NCBI GenBank assembly: GCA_052174135.1
Contig: JBQMRZ010000027.1
Span: 62,001 to 126,000 of the forward strand
Source: Arsenophonus sp052174135
GTDB taxonomy: Bacteria > Pseudomonadota > Gammaproteobacteria > Enterobacterales > Enterobacteriaceae
Direction of reading: 5' to 3'
DNA: 64,000 nt
Each line of letters opens with the position of its first letter. The first letter of the stretch is position 1. The translations under genes and the position numbers were made by a program. Below the pieces are notes generated by a model that saw nothing but the letters and a program-made list of their open reading frames with translations, ran no database searches and had not been told where the DNA came from. Positions 21,515 through 31,914 of the stretch are shown one piece after another.

Positions 21515-22900
21515 TGATTCTTAACTTTTCTATAACTAGTAACTAAAAAGAATAATCTAATTGTTCATTTTATCACCAATATAATGACACTAAAGATCAT
21601 TGTGAATACAGTAAATAAAAAATTAACTGAGATTTTTAAAATAAAAATAAATGACATCACTTTTAGATATAAAACATATATACAATTAATAGATTCAAAT
21701 ATATGCTCTGTTGAGCATATATTTGAATCACTCATCTCTTTTTCTAATAGGCTATTATTTTTTTTAAGCAAATTATCTTATTTTAATAGCTATTCTATTT
21801 CCTACTTATTAGTATTTCTTTTATATTTCTAACGTTCAGTTACATCTAATTTAGTATTTTATGCATTTTTTGAATATGGATTTCTGTATATTTCAATAGT
21901 TTTATTATTTTGTCTTTATACAAAATAGTATGAATAGATTGATAGCTATTCAACTTAGGATTAAGAAGATGATCGCCAACAAATTCATCAGGTAAATGAC
22001 GAAACGAATATGGATAAGTATTTAATGCATGACATAATAATCTTATAAAAGTGCAAGTATAATCCATACAGCGCAAATGACAAAGGTTTTGTCAAAATCT
22101 AAATTTTTATATCTTTCACGAAACACTATATATATTGGTGACTATAAATTTCTTCTATAATATTTTTCTGTAACATAAAATGTTGTAATGACGACACAAA
22201 GTCATTAATATATTTTTTCGCGATCGATGTGATACTCATAGAGTAATCAGAATTATTTTTATGTTTATAAAAATATAAATAATGAAAGAAAAATCTTTTA
22301 ATTCCGATTTAAATTTTTCTATACCTAAACACTTAGGTATAAGCAGATATATATTTACGTGCTTTTTCTCCATTAAAATTCTTTTATTTTCAAATTGTTT
22401 TCTTGTCTCATATAAATTAATAATATTTTCTGCTATTTTAATAAGCACATAACAAAACTTATTTATCATGGCTATCAATACTTATTTAATATTATTCACT
22501 TGATTTAATTTTTTTTATTAATTGTCTATTTTAAAATTAAAAAAAATTAAATTAATATTAATGAAATCTTCATAAAGATATAAATCAATTTAGTAAATTA
22601 AAAATTAATAATATTCCTAGTGATAATTTTAACATCAGTTAAAGGAAATAATATTTTTAAACAACAGCCTATCAGTATTCGTATTTAATATTGAAAATAT
22701 CTTTCTTATTTCGATTTTATACCAAAATAATAGTTAACTATTTTCATATTGCTGAATTTTTCAGTAACAATAACAAAAAAAGTTCAATTAACTTTTGTTC
22801 TGAGCTATTGTTTATGTATTTAAGACTAGTAACCGATTTATCAACAGAAAATTTTCTAGAAGATATCAAATAAGTGTTTTTAATTGTAAACGCAGTCCCT
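21510..22900 (-). pseudogene. relA: relA pseudogene (ppGpp synthetase)
   Basis: Read on the minus strand, successive frames reproduce E. coli RelA in order. CYC*KIQQYENS then LLFWYKIEI matches AYCLQQTQGHPDASLLLWRGVEM, and ILFPLTDVKII matches LLFPLADANVV. MIAMINKFCYVLIKIAENI matches LLAMVDDFRCVVIKLAERI, continuing to CLGIEKFKSELKDFSF (RLGIGQLKWELEDYCF). AKKYINDFVSSL matches EHYIEEFVGHL and NLDFDKTF matches NLAFDELF. FRHLPDEF and NPKLNSYQSIHT lie in the synthetase domain, and IIL FSY*L* matches IVPFTYQLQ with both Gln codons now TAG. Several frameshifts and stops make it certainly inactive. The gene lies directly upstream of pyrG and downstream of rlmD, as in E. coli. A perfect 17-bp inverted repeat interrupts it at 21692-21729. 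Confidence 0.93.
21692..21729. repeat. perfect inverted repeat inside the relA relic, 17-bp arms
   Basis: Arms 21692-21708 and 21713-21729 are exact complements around a TGTT loop. It falls between the readable synthetase and TGS segments of dead relA, where a normal gene would have no such symmetry, so it probably arose after inactivation. Confidence 0.9.
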
Positions 22901-22919
22901 CTTTCCCTTAGTTGTTTAT

Positions 22920-23040
22920 TTAAATCAAGACAAAATATAATCTAGACTCTAGATAAGCAAGATTTGAGAATATATCTAATGATTTAATACTCATAAGTTA
23001 TTAATTGCCTATAAGTAATTTTATTATTTTAGTAAAATTA
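22920..23040 (-). pseudogene. rlmD: rlmD (rumA) pseudogene, C-terminal end readable
   Basis: Immediately upstream of the relA relic, the minus strand reads LDIFSNLAYLESRLYF, then a few codons and a TAA. This matches residue for residue the C-terminus of the 23S rRNA (uracil-1939-C5) methyltransferase RlmD, LDMFPHTGHLESMVLF. The preceding codons (KLLIGN, two stops, LMSIKS) fit LLxxAGYRLARLAM. Stops in frame show it is dead. In E. coli rlmD sits just upstream of relA on the same strand. The rest of the gene would extend to about 24.2 kb but I cannot read it. Confidence 0.75.
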
Positions 23041-25981
23041 TTAAAGTTATAAGATGTATAGAGAATTTATTTTAGTTTTTTAAATTTAATAATAAATAAT
23101 ATTTAAATCCTTTTAAGTCATTTAAATCTCTTATTTGCATTTACGTAAAATTTATTTTTTTATAAAACTCGTTTTCTATAATATTAATATTTTATATCAA
23201 AATTAAAATAACTTGATAAAACTCGATATTTTCTAATTAATGAAATATAATTTAATGTCATTTTTCACACTTAAATTCACTTAATTTTTTTCAGAATTAA
23301 TGAAAAATATAATAATTAATAAATAATTTTTATACTTAGTTATAACCATAAAATAAATTCAAAACTCTATTTTTAGCTAAAAGTGTTAATTAACTTAATA
23401 AACAAATAAACATTTTTATTGATTTTCTTTGATTTAAATCGTAGTTTAACAAATTTCTACACTTCAAATATTTACTTATATTTTTAAAAAAAAATAATAG
23501 GTATCACTTACTTTACTATTTTTAATAAACTAACAAATTTAAATCTATTTATATTATCTATTATCAATAAAATAGACATTGAATTTATAGCCTCCATTAA
23601 AATAATTAATAATATTAAATTATTACTAACTATTATGGCTTTAAAAACATTTAAAAATAATATTCATATCATTATCTACATTAATAATATTACAATATAG
23701 CTTAATATTTGTAATTATTACTAATTTGTTTAAATAGTCAAAAATAAAAGTAATAATTTTATGGCTTTAATTATAATGTAAAATATATGTTAATATCATT
23801 AATACATTAATTACCTTAATAAGATAAAAGTAATAAAAAGAACATTTAAACATTAATGATTAAGATAAAATTATATGCTTTGAGAATATTAATTGTACTA
23901 ACTATACATATAATAACTAATAATAAGTTTATTACTTTTCCTTTCTTTACTTTAAAGAAATACTGTAAATATTATTATTTATCATTATTTTAAGTATAAA
24001 AATAATAACAAAATTATCATCTGATTAAATAATATTAATCAATCGTTTATTGATTTTTATTTCTTTATATTATATTTTTTTCTTTAGCAAATTAAATTTA
24101 TTTTTATATTATAAAAATAATTTAAAAGAATTTTATATATAAATATTTTCAATTATTATTTTTAGTTCATTTAACTTAACTTTAAGTTATCTTGAATGAT
24201 ATAAATATACTATATTATTCAAAGCATATAATTTGTTAGTTTTTTAATAAAAAGGAATAATATCTAATCTATTATTATAAAATCAGATTTCATTTGTTTT
24301 TTTAAAACAAAATAAAAATATCATTTTTTAAGATAATTGATATAAATCATCTATTATTAAATAATTATTTATTTATAAATTAAAAAAAAAGAAGAAAAAT
24401 ATATATTTAATTTAAATATATAACTATAGTTAAATATCATTTAATATAGTTGCTAACCTTTTTATCAATGATTATTTTTATTATTTAATTAAGAAAAATT
24501 ATATTTTTAATATTTAGTTGTAAATTTCAATATTTCTAAAAAATAAAATTACTTTTAACAAATATAATTATTTCTGATATTACTTACCATTAATACAGCT
24601 TATAGTTTTATATCAAATAAAAAATTTGATATATAAATTTTATATATTTTATTCAATCAACAATAACATTATATTCAATAGCTTTATTATAAACTAAATT
24701 ATTTATTTTATAATTTATGAAATTGGTATCTTTTATAAAACATTTCTCTTGAAACTCATCCTCATGAAAGTAAGTAAAATTAATAAGTGATATTAATCAT
24801 AAGTGACATTAAAAATCTAGTAGTTACTATTTATTAAATAATTTTATAATTATGATTTTTAACTCAAGAATAAGTGAATATGTATTTATTGTACCCTTTT
24901 TAAAAGGTGATGAGAAATAGTACGTATCACTTTATTTTTTTGTAAAATACCATTGAAACTTTTAATATAAATTAAAATAAAAAAATAATAAAATAATTAT
25001 ACCATAGAATAATTATTTAATAATGATATTATCATATATGTATATATAAATAATATTATTTATTATAAGGTTTATTATATAATGATTAATATTTTATTGT
25101 ATTTTTTTTAATATCTTTTTAAATAAATCATTTTTTATTTTTATAAAATATTATGTTTTACTTCAAATTAATATCAAATATACTTTTATCTAAAAATAGA
25201 TATTAATAGGTAATTGATAAAATTAACTTTTTTATTTTTAATATTAAAATTAAAGAAGTTTTAATTTATATATAATCAATAAAAAACATAAATATAAGAA
25301 AATAAAATCTCATTAACAAATAAAAAGAAATAAGAAGTTGTATTTTTATAAATAAGTTTATATTTAATATTCATTAATAATGTAGATGATATTAAAATTT
25401 ACTATAGAAAATTTAATAATTTTGATGTGGTATAATTATGACTAAATATTAAAATTTTTATGGTAAAATAAACAGTATTTAGAAATAGAATATTTTTATA
25501 TAAATTTATTATTAATATCAGTTTAGCCAATTTATCGATTCTTATTTTTCAGGTTAATAGATATTTTAATTTAATTAAAGTTTCCTATTATGATTTCATA
25601 GTGGTTTGTTTTTATTAAAAAAAAATATTAAAATATTAACTATATTTAATAGAAATGAATGTTTGATAAGACTCACTAAAATTTAGTGAAAAATTTAATT
25701 TTTATTAGTTTATTTTTTTTACTTTTACTATTTTAGATTTAAAAAATCTATCAAATATTTCATTATTAATTTAGTCATGATTCATTTATTATCCTTTATT
25801 TTATTAAATTGAGGATCAAATCTCATTTATATTTTTAATAAATTATTCTTAATTAAAATTTATTAATTAAATTTATCATTAAAATGATAGAAAATTTAAC
25901 TTATTAAATTCAAAACCATAAATAAACTATTAATAATTATTTTTATAAACTATAATATAAACTCATATTAAAGAAAAGTGA
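23041..25981. other. AT-rich spacer between the rlmD relic and erpA
   Basis: The first 1.2 kb should correspond to the rest of rlmD, but nothing is readable. The junction between the rlmD-relA-pyrG-eno block and the erpA-mrcB block must lie here, since these are far apart in E. coli. No RNA gene or ORF of note. Confidence 0.55.
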
Positions 25982-26326
25982 TTAAATACTAAATGAAGAA
26001 CCACAACCACAAGTTGTTTTTGCATTTGGATTAGTTACTACAAATCGAGAACCTTCTAATCCTTCGATATAATCGACAGAACCACCAATTAAATACTGTA
26101 GGCTCATTGGGTCAACAATTAATTCAACCCCTTGTTTTTTAATTGTTAAATCCCCTTCATTTATTTTATCATCAAAAGTAAAACCATATTGAAAACCACT
26201 ACAACCTCCACCAGTAATATAGATACGTAAACGTAAATTTAGATTTTCTTCAACCTCAATTAATTCTTTAACTTTTTTTGCCGCAGCATTAGTAAATTGT
26301 ATAAGTAGTACAGTATCATTATTCAT
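25982..26326 (-). CDS. erpA: iron-sulfur cluster insertion protein ErpA
   Basis: An A-type carrier that delivers Fe-S clusters to target proteins, including IspG and IspH of the isoprenoid pathway whose other steps (ispD, ispF) are also in this window. The length of 114 residues equals E. coli ErpA. The three cluster-binding Cys are present: one in GGGCSGFQYGF (about 42) and two in TTCGCGSS near the C-terminus. The ribosome-binding site is weak. It lies downstream of the hemL relic and mrcB, the enterobacterial order. Confidence 0.97.
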   Translation of the reverse strand: MNNDTVLLIQFTNAAAKKVKELIEVEENLNLRLRIYITGGGCSGFQYGFTFDDKINEGDLTIKKQGVELIVDPMSLQYLIGGSVDYIEGLEGSRFVVTNPNAKTTCGCGSSFSI

Positions 26327-26786
26327 CTTTAACCAAACATTAACGTTTTAATTAATAAATATAAAAAGTATTAATATCTCATTTAATAAAAATAATTATC
26401 TAATAGATACATAATTGATTCAAGATCTAGATTAGATTAACTAGTTTTAAAAAATTCTTATTAAATTTATTATTTGCTTTATTACTAATATTTCTTTAAG
26501 ATGCACATAAAATTTCTACTTAATAAATATTATGAGTTATCTAATCAATTAATCTAAAGCACTTTACTTAAAAAATAAAAAATATTTTTTGAAGCATTAA
26601 TTTACACATGAAAGAGTTAAATAATATTAAAATGGCTATTTATTATTTATCCTATAAGCTATAATGGTATTTTATTCTTATGATGTTGATATAAAATTTG
26701 CATCTATTATATCAATTCTTATAGATTTATATTTTTAGGTCACAGTCACACATAAATAACAAAGTAATTATTTAAGGAGTAAGAAA
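26327..26786. other. spacer upstream of erpA and of the hemL relic
   Basis: Divergent intergenic region between erpA (minus) and the dead hemL (plus). An AAGGAG sequence at 26774-26779, correctly spaced before ATG 26787, is probably the surviving hemL ribosome-binding site. In E. coli clcA lies between these genes; no trace is seen. Confidence 0.55.
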
Positions 26787-27580
26787 TGATTTGATTTTTA
26801 TGTTCTAATTATTATTAGGATAAAATTATAAAAAAATTATTAATCAATTTATTTTATCTATCAAAATAATTTAAATATTAAAATTCAAAGATAGAACTAT
26901 AATAAGTAGAATGCAATTCACTTACAGTTATACATTTCATGGTAAGATTATTAAATTTAAAAACTGTTATCTTGAACATATTAATTGTCTATTAGTCAAC
27001 GTTTATTGGGGGTACTTTAACTATCAGTTAATTTAATTTTCTTTACATCAAGAGTGATATTACAAAAATACTCTTATTTTATATTTAATATCTTAAATTC
27101 AATATGAGATGTTTTAAACAATATCTAAAATAAATTGATTGTATTGTTGTTGAGCTAGTAGTTGGTTGATATGAGTTTATATGCTCTAAGTGAACTTAAA
27201 TTTCCTCTAGAGTTATCTATAATATGCGATTAATTTTAATATACTTTATTATTGATCAAGTAATAAATTTAATTTCTTATTAGGTTAAAAGATATGATCA
27301 TGTTATCAAATTAAATTTTAATTTTATTTGTTTAAATAAAATAATTAATGCTAATATGACAATTAGTATATTTTCAGTCACTGTGAATTTATTTAAAAAT
27401 TAATTGTAATATAAATAGGTTATTATTTTTGTATATTATCAAGAAACTTATTAATTATATCAACAAATTTAAAGTATCTAACTAAAATTTCTAGACTTAG
27501 AATATCCACAAATACTTTATATAGCTCACAACAAAACTTAGTTAAAATTAGATTGCAATAAAATCAAAAAAAATCCTATC
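26787..27580 (+). pseudogene. hemL: hemL pseudogene (glutamate-1-semialdehyde aminotransferase)
   Basis: On the plus strand the segment GKIIKFKNCYLEHINCLLVN matches HemL [37 protein letters not shown] matches FEQYPQEIACIIVEPVAG. MRLILIYFIIDQVINLIS matches EFGALLIIDEVMTGFRV, and AHNKT*LKLDCNKI fits AHSMEDINNTIDAA at the C-terminus. Stops and frame changes separate them, so the gene is dead. HemL makes 5-aminolevulinate by the C5 route, the entry to heme. It lies between erpA and mrcB on the opposite strand from both, as in E. coli. Its loss implies that haem comes from outside or that tetrapyrrole synthesis has ended. Confidence 0.9.
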
Positions 27581-27860
27581 CTATTTATTGTTAATAATAT
27601 AATTAATGAATATATTTTGTTATTTTTTTTTATAAAACACCATAAACTAATTATTATTAATATATCATATAATGATTATTTATAACTTTTATTATTTGAA
27701 TTGTGTTTCGTATTTATTGTATATAACAATAATGATATTGATTAAATAAATAAAACAGTAAAAACTGATTTATAAAATATGTAATGATCATTTTTATTAA
27801 GATTGTACTATATAATTTATTATATTCTTTTTTTAAATGCTATTCAAGCATCTTTTTTAT

Positions 27861-30209
27861 TCAATTTGATACATTATTACTATTTATATTTTGTTTGCTC
27901 AGGTTCATGTTTAGATTTGATTGTTTTTCTAAATGACATAATGCTTCTGGATTCTCAGTCCATACTGGTAGGATGTAATAACCAGTACCTATACAGTTAA
28001 AACTACCATCAGTATTTACCAGCATTTCAATAATACCTTCTGGAGGGCGATTATCTAGTATTAATGGAGTTTGATTTTCTAGGTAATAACGATAGATATT
28101 TAATGCTCCACTTGATCCAGTAAGATTTGTTGGTTCATTATTATCATGACCAGTCCAGGTAATCGAAACTTCTTTACCATCTATACCAACAAACCAACTA
28201 TCACGTAGATCATTAGTTGTTCCTGTCTTACCAGCTAGATGGTATTTAGAAAATTTATTCATTAATGAACGTGATGTTCCGCGCTCAACTACTTGTTGCA
28301 TAGCATAAAGTGTTAAATACGCTCCTTGTGGGGATACTGCTGACTCTGCAGATGGATGGCTTTGGTAAAGATTATTACCATCACGATCAAGAACGAAACG
28401 CAATGAGGACAATAATGCTCGATTTCCGCCGCCACTAATTGTTTGAAACATTTGAGCTGTTTCTATCAGTGTTAAATTTAATGCACCCAACAACATAGCA
28501 GGCACTTTTTTAATAGCATCACTTGGTACACCAAGACGTATCAATATTTTATTAATTTGTTCTAAACCAACACTTAATCCAATATTTACTGTTGGAATAT
28601 TTAGCGAATTAGTTAAGGCATCAATCAACATTACTCGTCCTCTAAAGCGGCGATCATAATTTTTTGGTTCCCATATTTGATTATAAAATCTAATACTAAT
28701 TGGCTCATCGGATATCAATGTATTTAAATGAAACCGATTAGGATCACTTAACGCAGCAAGATATGTTGATGGTTTTACCAATGAGCCAATTGAACGACGC
28801 GCATTTAATGCTCGATTAAAACCAGAATATTGTGGTTGAGCTCCACCAACCATAGCGTGTATTTCCCCGTTAATACGATCAACAACTACCATTGCGCCTT
28901 CAAGATCAGGCAACTTATTTGTTATACGTAAATCAGCTATTCCTTTCTCAACAGCATTTTCCGCCGCTTGTTGTGATATTGGATCTAAGGTAGTAAAAAT
29001 TTTAGCTCCAGAAATGTTATTTATTTTATCACCTAACTTTTCAGTTAATTCTTGTAAAACAAGTTGCATAAAAGCAGGTTGTGGTGTAAAAATAGTATTT
29101 TTATGTTTAATACCTAGGGGTCTAACGCTTAATATATCATACATCTTATGATCGATAATTTTGCGTATTTCTAATAATTTTAATATTAAATTTCGTCGTT
29201 CAAGAGCAAGTTTAGGATTGCGCCATGGATTATATAATGATGCTCCTTTTACCATACCAACCAATAATGCTTGTTGATCAATACTCAATTCATTAATTGG
29301 ACGACAAAAATAATAAAAACTAGAAAGAGGAAAACCTCGAATTTGGGCATTTTTATTTTGTCCTAAATAAACTTCGTTTAAATAAAGTTCAAGAATACGT
29401 CCCTTGCTATAATAAAAATCCATTAAAATTGCCATATAGGCTTCATTAATTTTACGCATTAAAGTTCTTTCATTATTTAAAAATAAATTTTTAACTAATT
29501 GTTGGGTTAATGTGCTTCCACCTTGAACAGCCTTACCAGCTATTAAATTAGCAATGATTGCGCGTCCAATAGAATAAATATTTATTCCATCGTGTTCATA
29601 AAAATATCTATCTTCAGTTTCAAGTAATATCCTAATCAAAGAGTCAGGAAAATCTTCTCTAGGCAAAATTAAACGCTGTTCATTATTAGTGGATTGAATC
29701 ATACTGATAAGTTTAGGATCAAGTCGAAAAAAACCAAATGATCGTCCATTTTCCATATTAGTAATATCTATTAGTCGAAAATTTTCAAAACTTAATTTAG
29801 CTAAAATTTTCTCTTCTCTTTGATCCGGAAAGGAAAAAGGACGACGTAATACCTCTATTGTATTATCTTTAGTAGTATACTCACCTGGTGAAGTAATTTT
29901 ATTTACTTGACGATATTCTATACTATTTAATAATCGAATCATTTCTTCTTTATTGTAATTCATCCCAGGTTCAAGATTAACTATTCGACCATAAATAGCT
30001 GCGGGTAAATCCCAGACTTTTCCATCAAGACACTTGGTAATTTTTTGATATAAATATATACCATAGAGACCAATAAATAATGTTAAAATTATTATAATTT
30101 TTATAAAAAACCAAAACCAACAACATTTATTTTTAAATAATTGAAATTTATTTTTTTTATTTGGCATTAGTTCTTTTGCTTTATTTTTATTAATAAAAAT
30201 TATGCTCAT
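27861..30209 (-). CDS. mrcB: penicillin-binding protein 1B (bifunctional transglycosylase/transpeptidase)
   Basis: Polymerises and cross-links peptidoglycan at the inner membrane. The 782 residues (E. coli 844) have a short basic cytoplasmic head and one transmembrane segment at about 32-53 (IKIIIILTLFIGLYGIYLY). The UB2H region follows. The GT51 domain has the catalytic Glu in LLETEDRYFYEHDG (about 190-203) and GGSTLTQQLVKN. The transpeptidase domain has SxxK in SIGSLVKPS (about 482), SLN (about 537) and KTG in LAGKTGTTND. Start at 30209 is the first ATG; ATG 30167 is an alternative, and neither has a good ribosome-binding site. Convergent with the hemL relic. The shorter length is mostly tail trimming. 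Confidence 0.97.
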   Translation of the reverse strand: MSIIFINKNKAKELMPNKKNKFQLFKNKCCWFWFFIKIIIILTLFIGLYGIYLYQKITKCLDGKVWDLPAAIYGRIVNLEPGMNYNKEEMIRLLNSIEYRQVNKITSPGEYTTKDNTIEVLRRPFSFPDQREEKILAKLSFENFRLIDITNMENGRSFGFFRLDPKLISMIQSTNNEQRLILPREDFPDSLIRILLETEDRYFYEHDGINIYSIGRAIIANLIAGKAVQGGSTLTQQLVKNLFLNNERTLMRKINEAYMAILMDFYYSKGRILELYLNEVYLGQNKNAQIRGFPLSSFYYFCRPINELSIDQQALLVGMVKGASLYNPWRNPKLALERRNLILKLLEIRKIIDHKMYDILSVRPLGIKHKNTIFTPQPAFMQLVLQELTEKLGDKINNISGAKIFTTLDPISQQAAENAVEKGIADLRITNKLPDLEGAMVVVDRINGEIHAMVGGAQPQYSGFNRALNARRSIGSLVKPSTYLAALSDPNRFHLNTLISDEPISIRFYNQIWEPKNYDRRFRGRVMLIDALTNSLNIPTVNIGLSVGLEQINKILIRLGVPSDAIKKVPAMLLGALNLTLIETAQMFQTISGGGNRALLSSLRFVLDRDGNNLYQSHPSAESAVSPQGAYLTLYAMQQVVERGTSRSLMNKFSKYHLAGKTGTTNDLRDSWFVGIDGKEVSITWTGHDNNEPTNLTGSSGALNIYRYYLENQTPLILDNRPPEGIIEMLVNTDGSFNCIGTGYYILPVWTENPEALCHLEKQSNLNMNLSKQNINSNNVSN

Positions 30210-30889
30210 AATTATCTGATCAATTTTTTTTGATGAAATTTTAATTTTTACTAATGATTTTTGTTTAACTATTTGATTAATAAGTTTATAAATATCTTTT
30301 TAAAATATTTTATAAAGATATTTATTTAATAAAGTTTATTATATTAATAATAATTCAATATATTAATCATAATTTAGATATTTATGTATTTTTATTATAC
30401 TACTATAATAGTAATGTAACTATTAATTGTATAATAAAGATTTTATAAATAAAAAAATTTTATCTACTGATAAAAATCATTTTATGATAAAATCAATCAA
30501 ATTTAATAGATATCAAATATCCTTTAGTTTATATAAAAATAAATAAATATTAATTTAACTACAAGCTCATAAATATGATAATATCATTTTTTATAAACAT
30601 TCATCATAATTTAAGTAATAATTAATTTGATATTTATCACTATAAAAATAAACAAAATAGCAAAATGATGTATTTTTTAATTAATCTTTATGTATAAAAT
30701 GGATTACTAATCATTTATTTTAAGCATATTAAAAACTAAATATATAATATTAATTATATACTAGAAATTTATTTCTATACTTTTTATACTACTTTATATC
30801 AGATAATATTAAATAAAATGTTTATATAGCTAAAAGTTTATCTAACAAACGTAAAATATCCAAATAAATTAATATTTGTTTTTATTAAA
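30210..30889. other. AT-rich spacer upstream of mrcB
   Basis: In E. coli hrpB and ligT would be here. No readable relic was found. The N-terminal half of the dead sfsA should overlap the right part of this stretch. Confidence 0.5.
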
Positions 30890-31100
30890 AATGATTTTAT
30901 TTACTTTATTAAAAAATAAAATTTTAAAATAGTTTAATTATAAAAAAATTAATTAACAATAGATTAAATCTAATATTAAAATAGAAAAGATCACTTTCTA
31001 AAAATAGTAACGATTATTTTTTATTATTGTTGATGTTTTATAATATTCTCCCTTGTCAAGATAAAATATTTGTTATAATCGTATTATATCTCAATAGTAG
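30890..31100 (+). pseudogene. sfsA: sfsA relic
   Basis: Two plus-strand segments line up in register with the C-terminal half of SfsA. TLLKNKILK*FNYKKIN*Q fits TLAENEQGYFPDAVTERGQ. VTIIFYYC*CFIIFSLVK, then KYLL, fits AVIFFAVLHSAITRFSPAR, then KYAQLL. Identity is modest, but order, spacing and position (directly upstream of dksA on the same strand, as in E. coli) agree. Stops in frame show it is dead. SfsA is a conserved nuclease-like protein of unclear role. Confidence 0.5.
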
Positions 31101-31404
31101 TATACTGGTATCTTTTTTTTGGAATAAGAGATTATTTTTATATTAAAGTTTTTACTATTAATATAAAATTTTAAAAAATAAATAATAATAGATTAAATAT
31201 CATTTATTTTAAAAAACATTATAGTGCCTTAAGTATAATTTATTTTATACACAAAATATTGATATGAAATATGAATTATTCTTATTTAATAAAATGAATT
31301 GTAAGAATCATTGCTAAACATAGAATATTCTGTTATTTATAGCGACCTTTATTTTCCCCCTTTTATGGGTTCTTTTTAAATATTATCTATGTAGGAGAAA
31401 CGTT

Positions 31405-31860
31405 ATGCAAAAAGGACAAAAACATAAAACCTCATCCTTAAGCGTTCTTGCTATTTCTAAGGTAAACCCTTATCAAGAAAAACCAGGTGAAAAATATATG
31501 AGCGATGCCCAATTGATGCATTTTAAATGCATTTTAGAAACATGGCGAAATCAACTCACAGATGAGGTTGACCGCACTATAACTCATATGCAGGATAAAG
31601 CAGCAAATTTTCCCGATCCAATTGATAGAGCGGTGCAGGAAGAAGAGTTTAGTCTAGAACTAAGAAATCGTGATCGTGAACGTAAGCTAATTAAAAAAAT
31701 AGAGAAAACGCTAAAAAAAGTTGATGAAAAAAATTTTGGTTATTGTGAAAGTTGTAGAGTTGAAATTGGTATTCGTCGATTAGAAGCGCGCCCAACAGCT
31801 AATTTATGTATTGATTGTAAAACACTAGCTGAAATACGTGAAAAACAGATCACTGGTTAG
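31405..31860 (+). CDS. dksA: RNA polymerase-binding transcription factor DksA
   Basis: DksA enters the RNA polymerase secondary channel and acts with ppGpp on rRNA and amino-acid promoters. The 151 residues equal E. coli DksA. The coiled-coil tip motif DPIDRA is intact at about residues 71-76, followed by EEEFSLELRNRDRERKL. The zinc finger CESC...CIDC is at about 114-138. A strong ribosome-binding site (TAGGAGAAA) precedes the ATG, and an intrinsic terminator follows. The usual partner synthetase gene relA is dead in this window, so any ppGpp must come from SpoT, which is not visible here, or DksA acts without it. Confidence 0.98.
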   Translation: MQKGQKHKTSSLSVLAISKVNPYQEKPGEKYMSDAQLMHFKCILETWRNQLTDEVDRTITHMQDKAANFPDPIDRAVQEEEFSLELRNRDRERKLIKKIEKTLKKVDEKNFGYCESCRVEIGIRRLEARPTANLCIDCKTLAEIREKQITG

Positions 31861-31880
31861 CTAACATAGTTTTGAACTAT

Positions 31881-31914
31881 AAAATACGGTAAATAAAAAA
31901 ATTTACCGTATTTT
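31881..31914 (+). terminator. intrinsic terminator of dksA
   Basis: A perfect 14-bp stem (31881-31894 with 31901-31914) and an A6 loop lie 21 bases after the dksA stop. The stem core is ACGGTAAA with flanking A and T runs, so it ends in TTTT on the plus strand. It is the most convincing terminator in the window. Confidence 0.8.

Noticed and set aside
21584..21832. 82-codon plus-strand ORF
   Set aside because: Antisense of the relA relic; the long frame is partly produced by the inverted repeat it contains.
22691..22873. 60-codon plus-strand ORF
   Set aside because: It is the antisense of the relA pseudogene, whose minus-strand frames match RelA.
27803..28000. 65-codon plus-strand ORF
   Set aside because: Overlaps the 3' end of mrcB on the other strand; no independent support.
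31052..31080. TTGTCA and TATAAT as a dksA promoter
   Set aside because: The spacer is only 15 bases, it is over 300 bases from dksA, and the place fits the sfsA relic.
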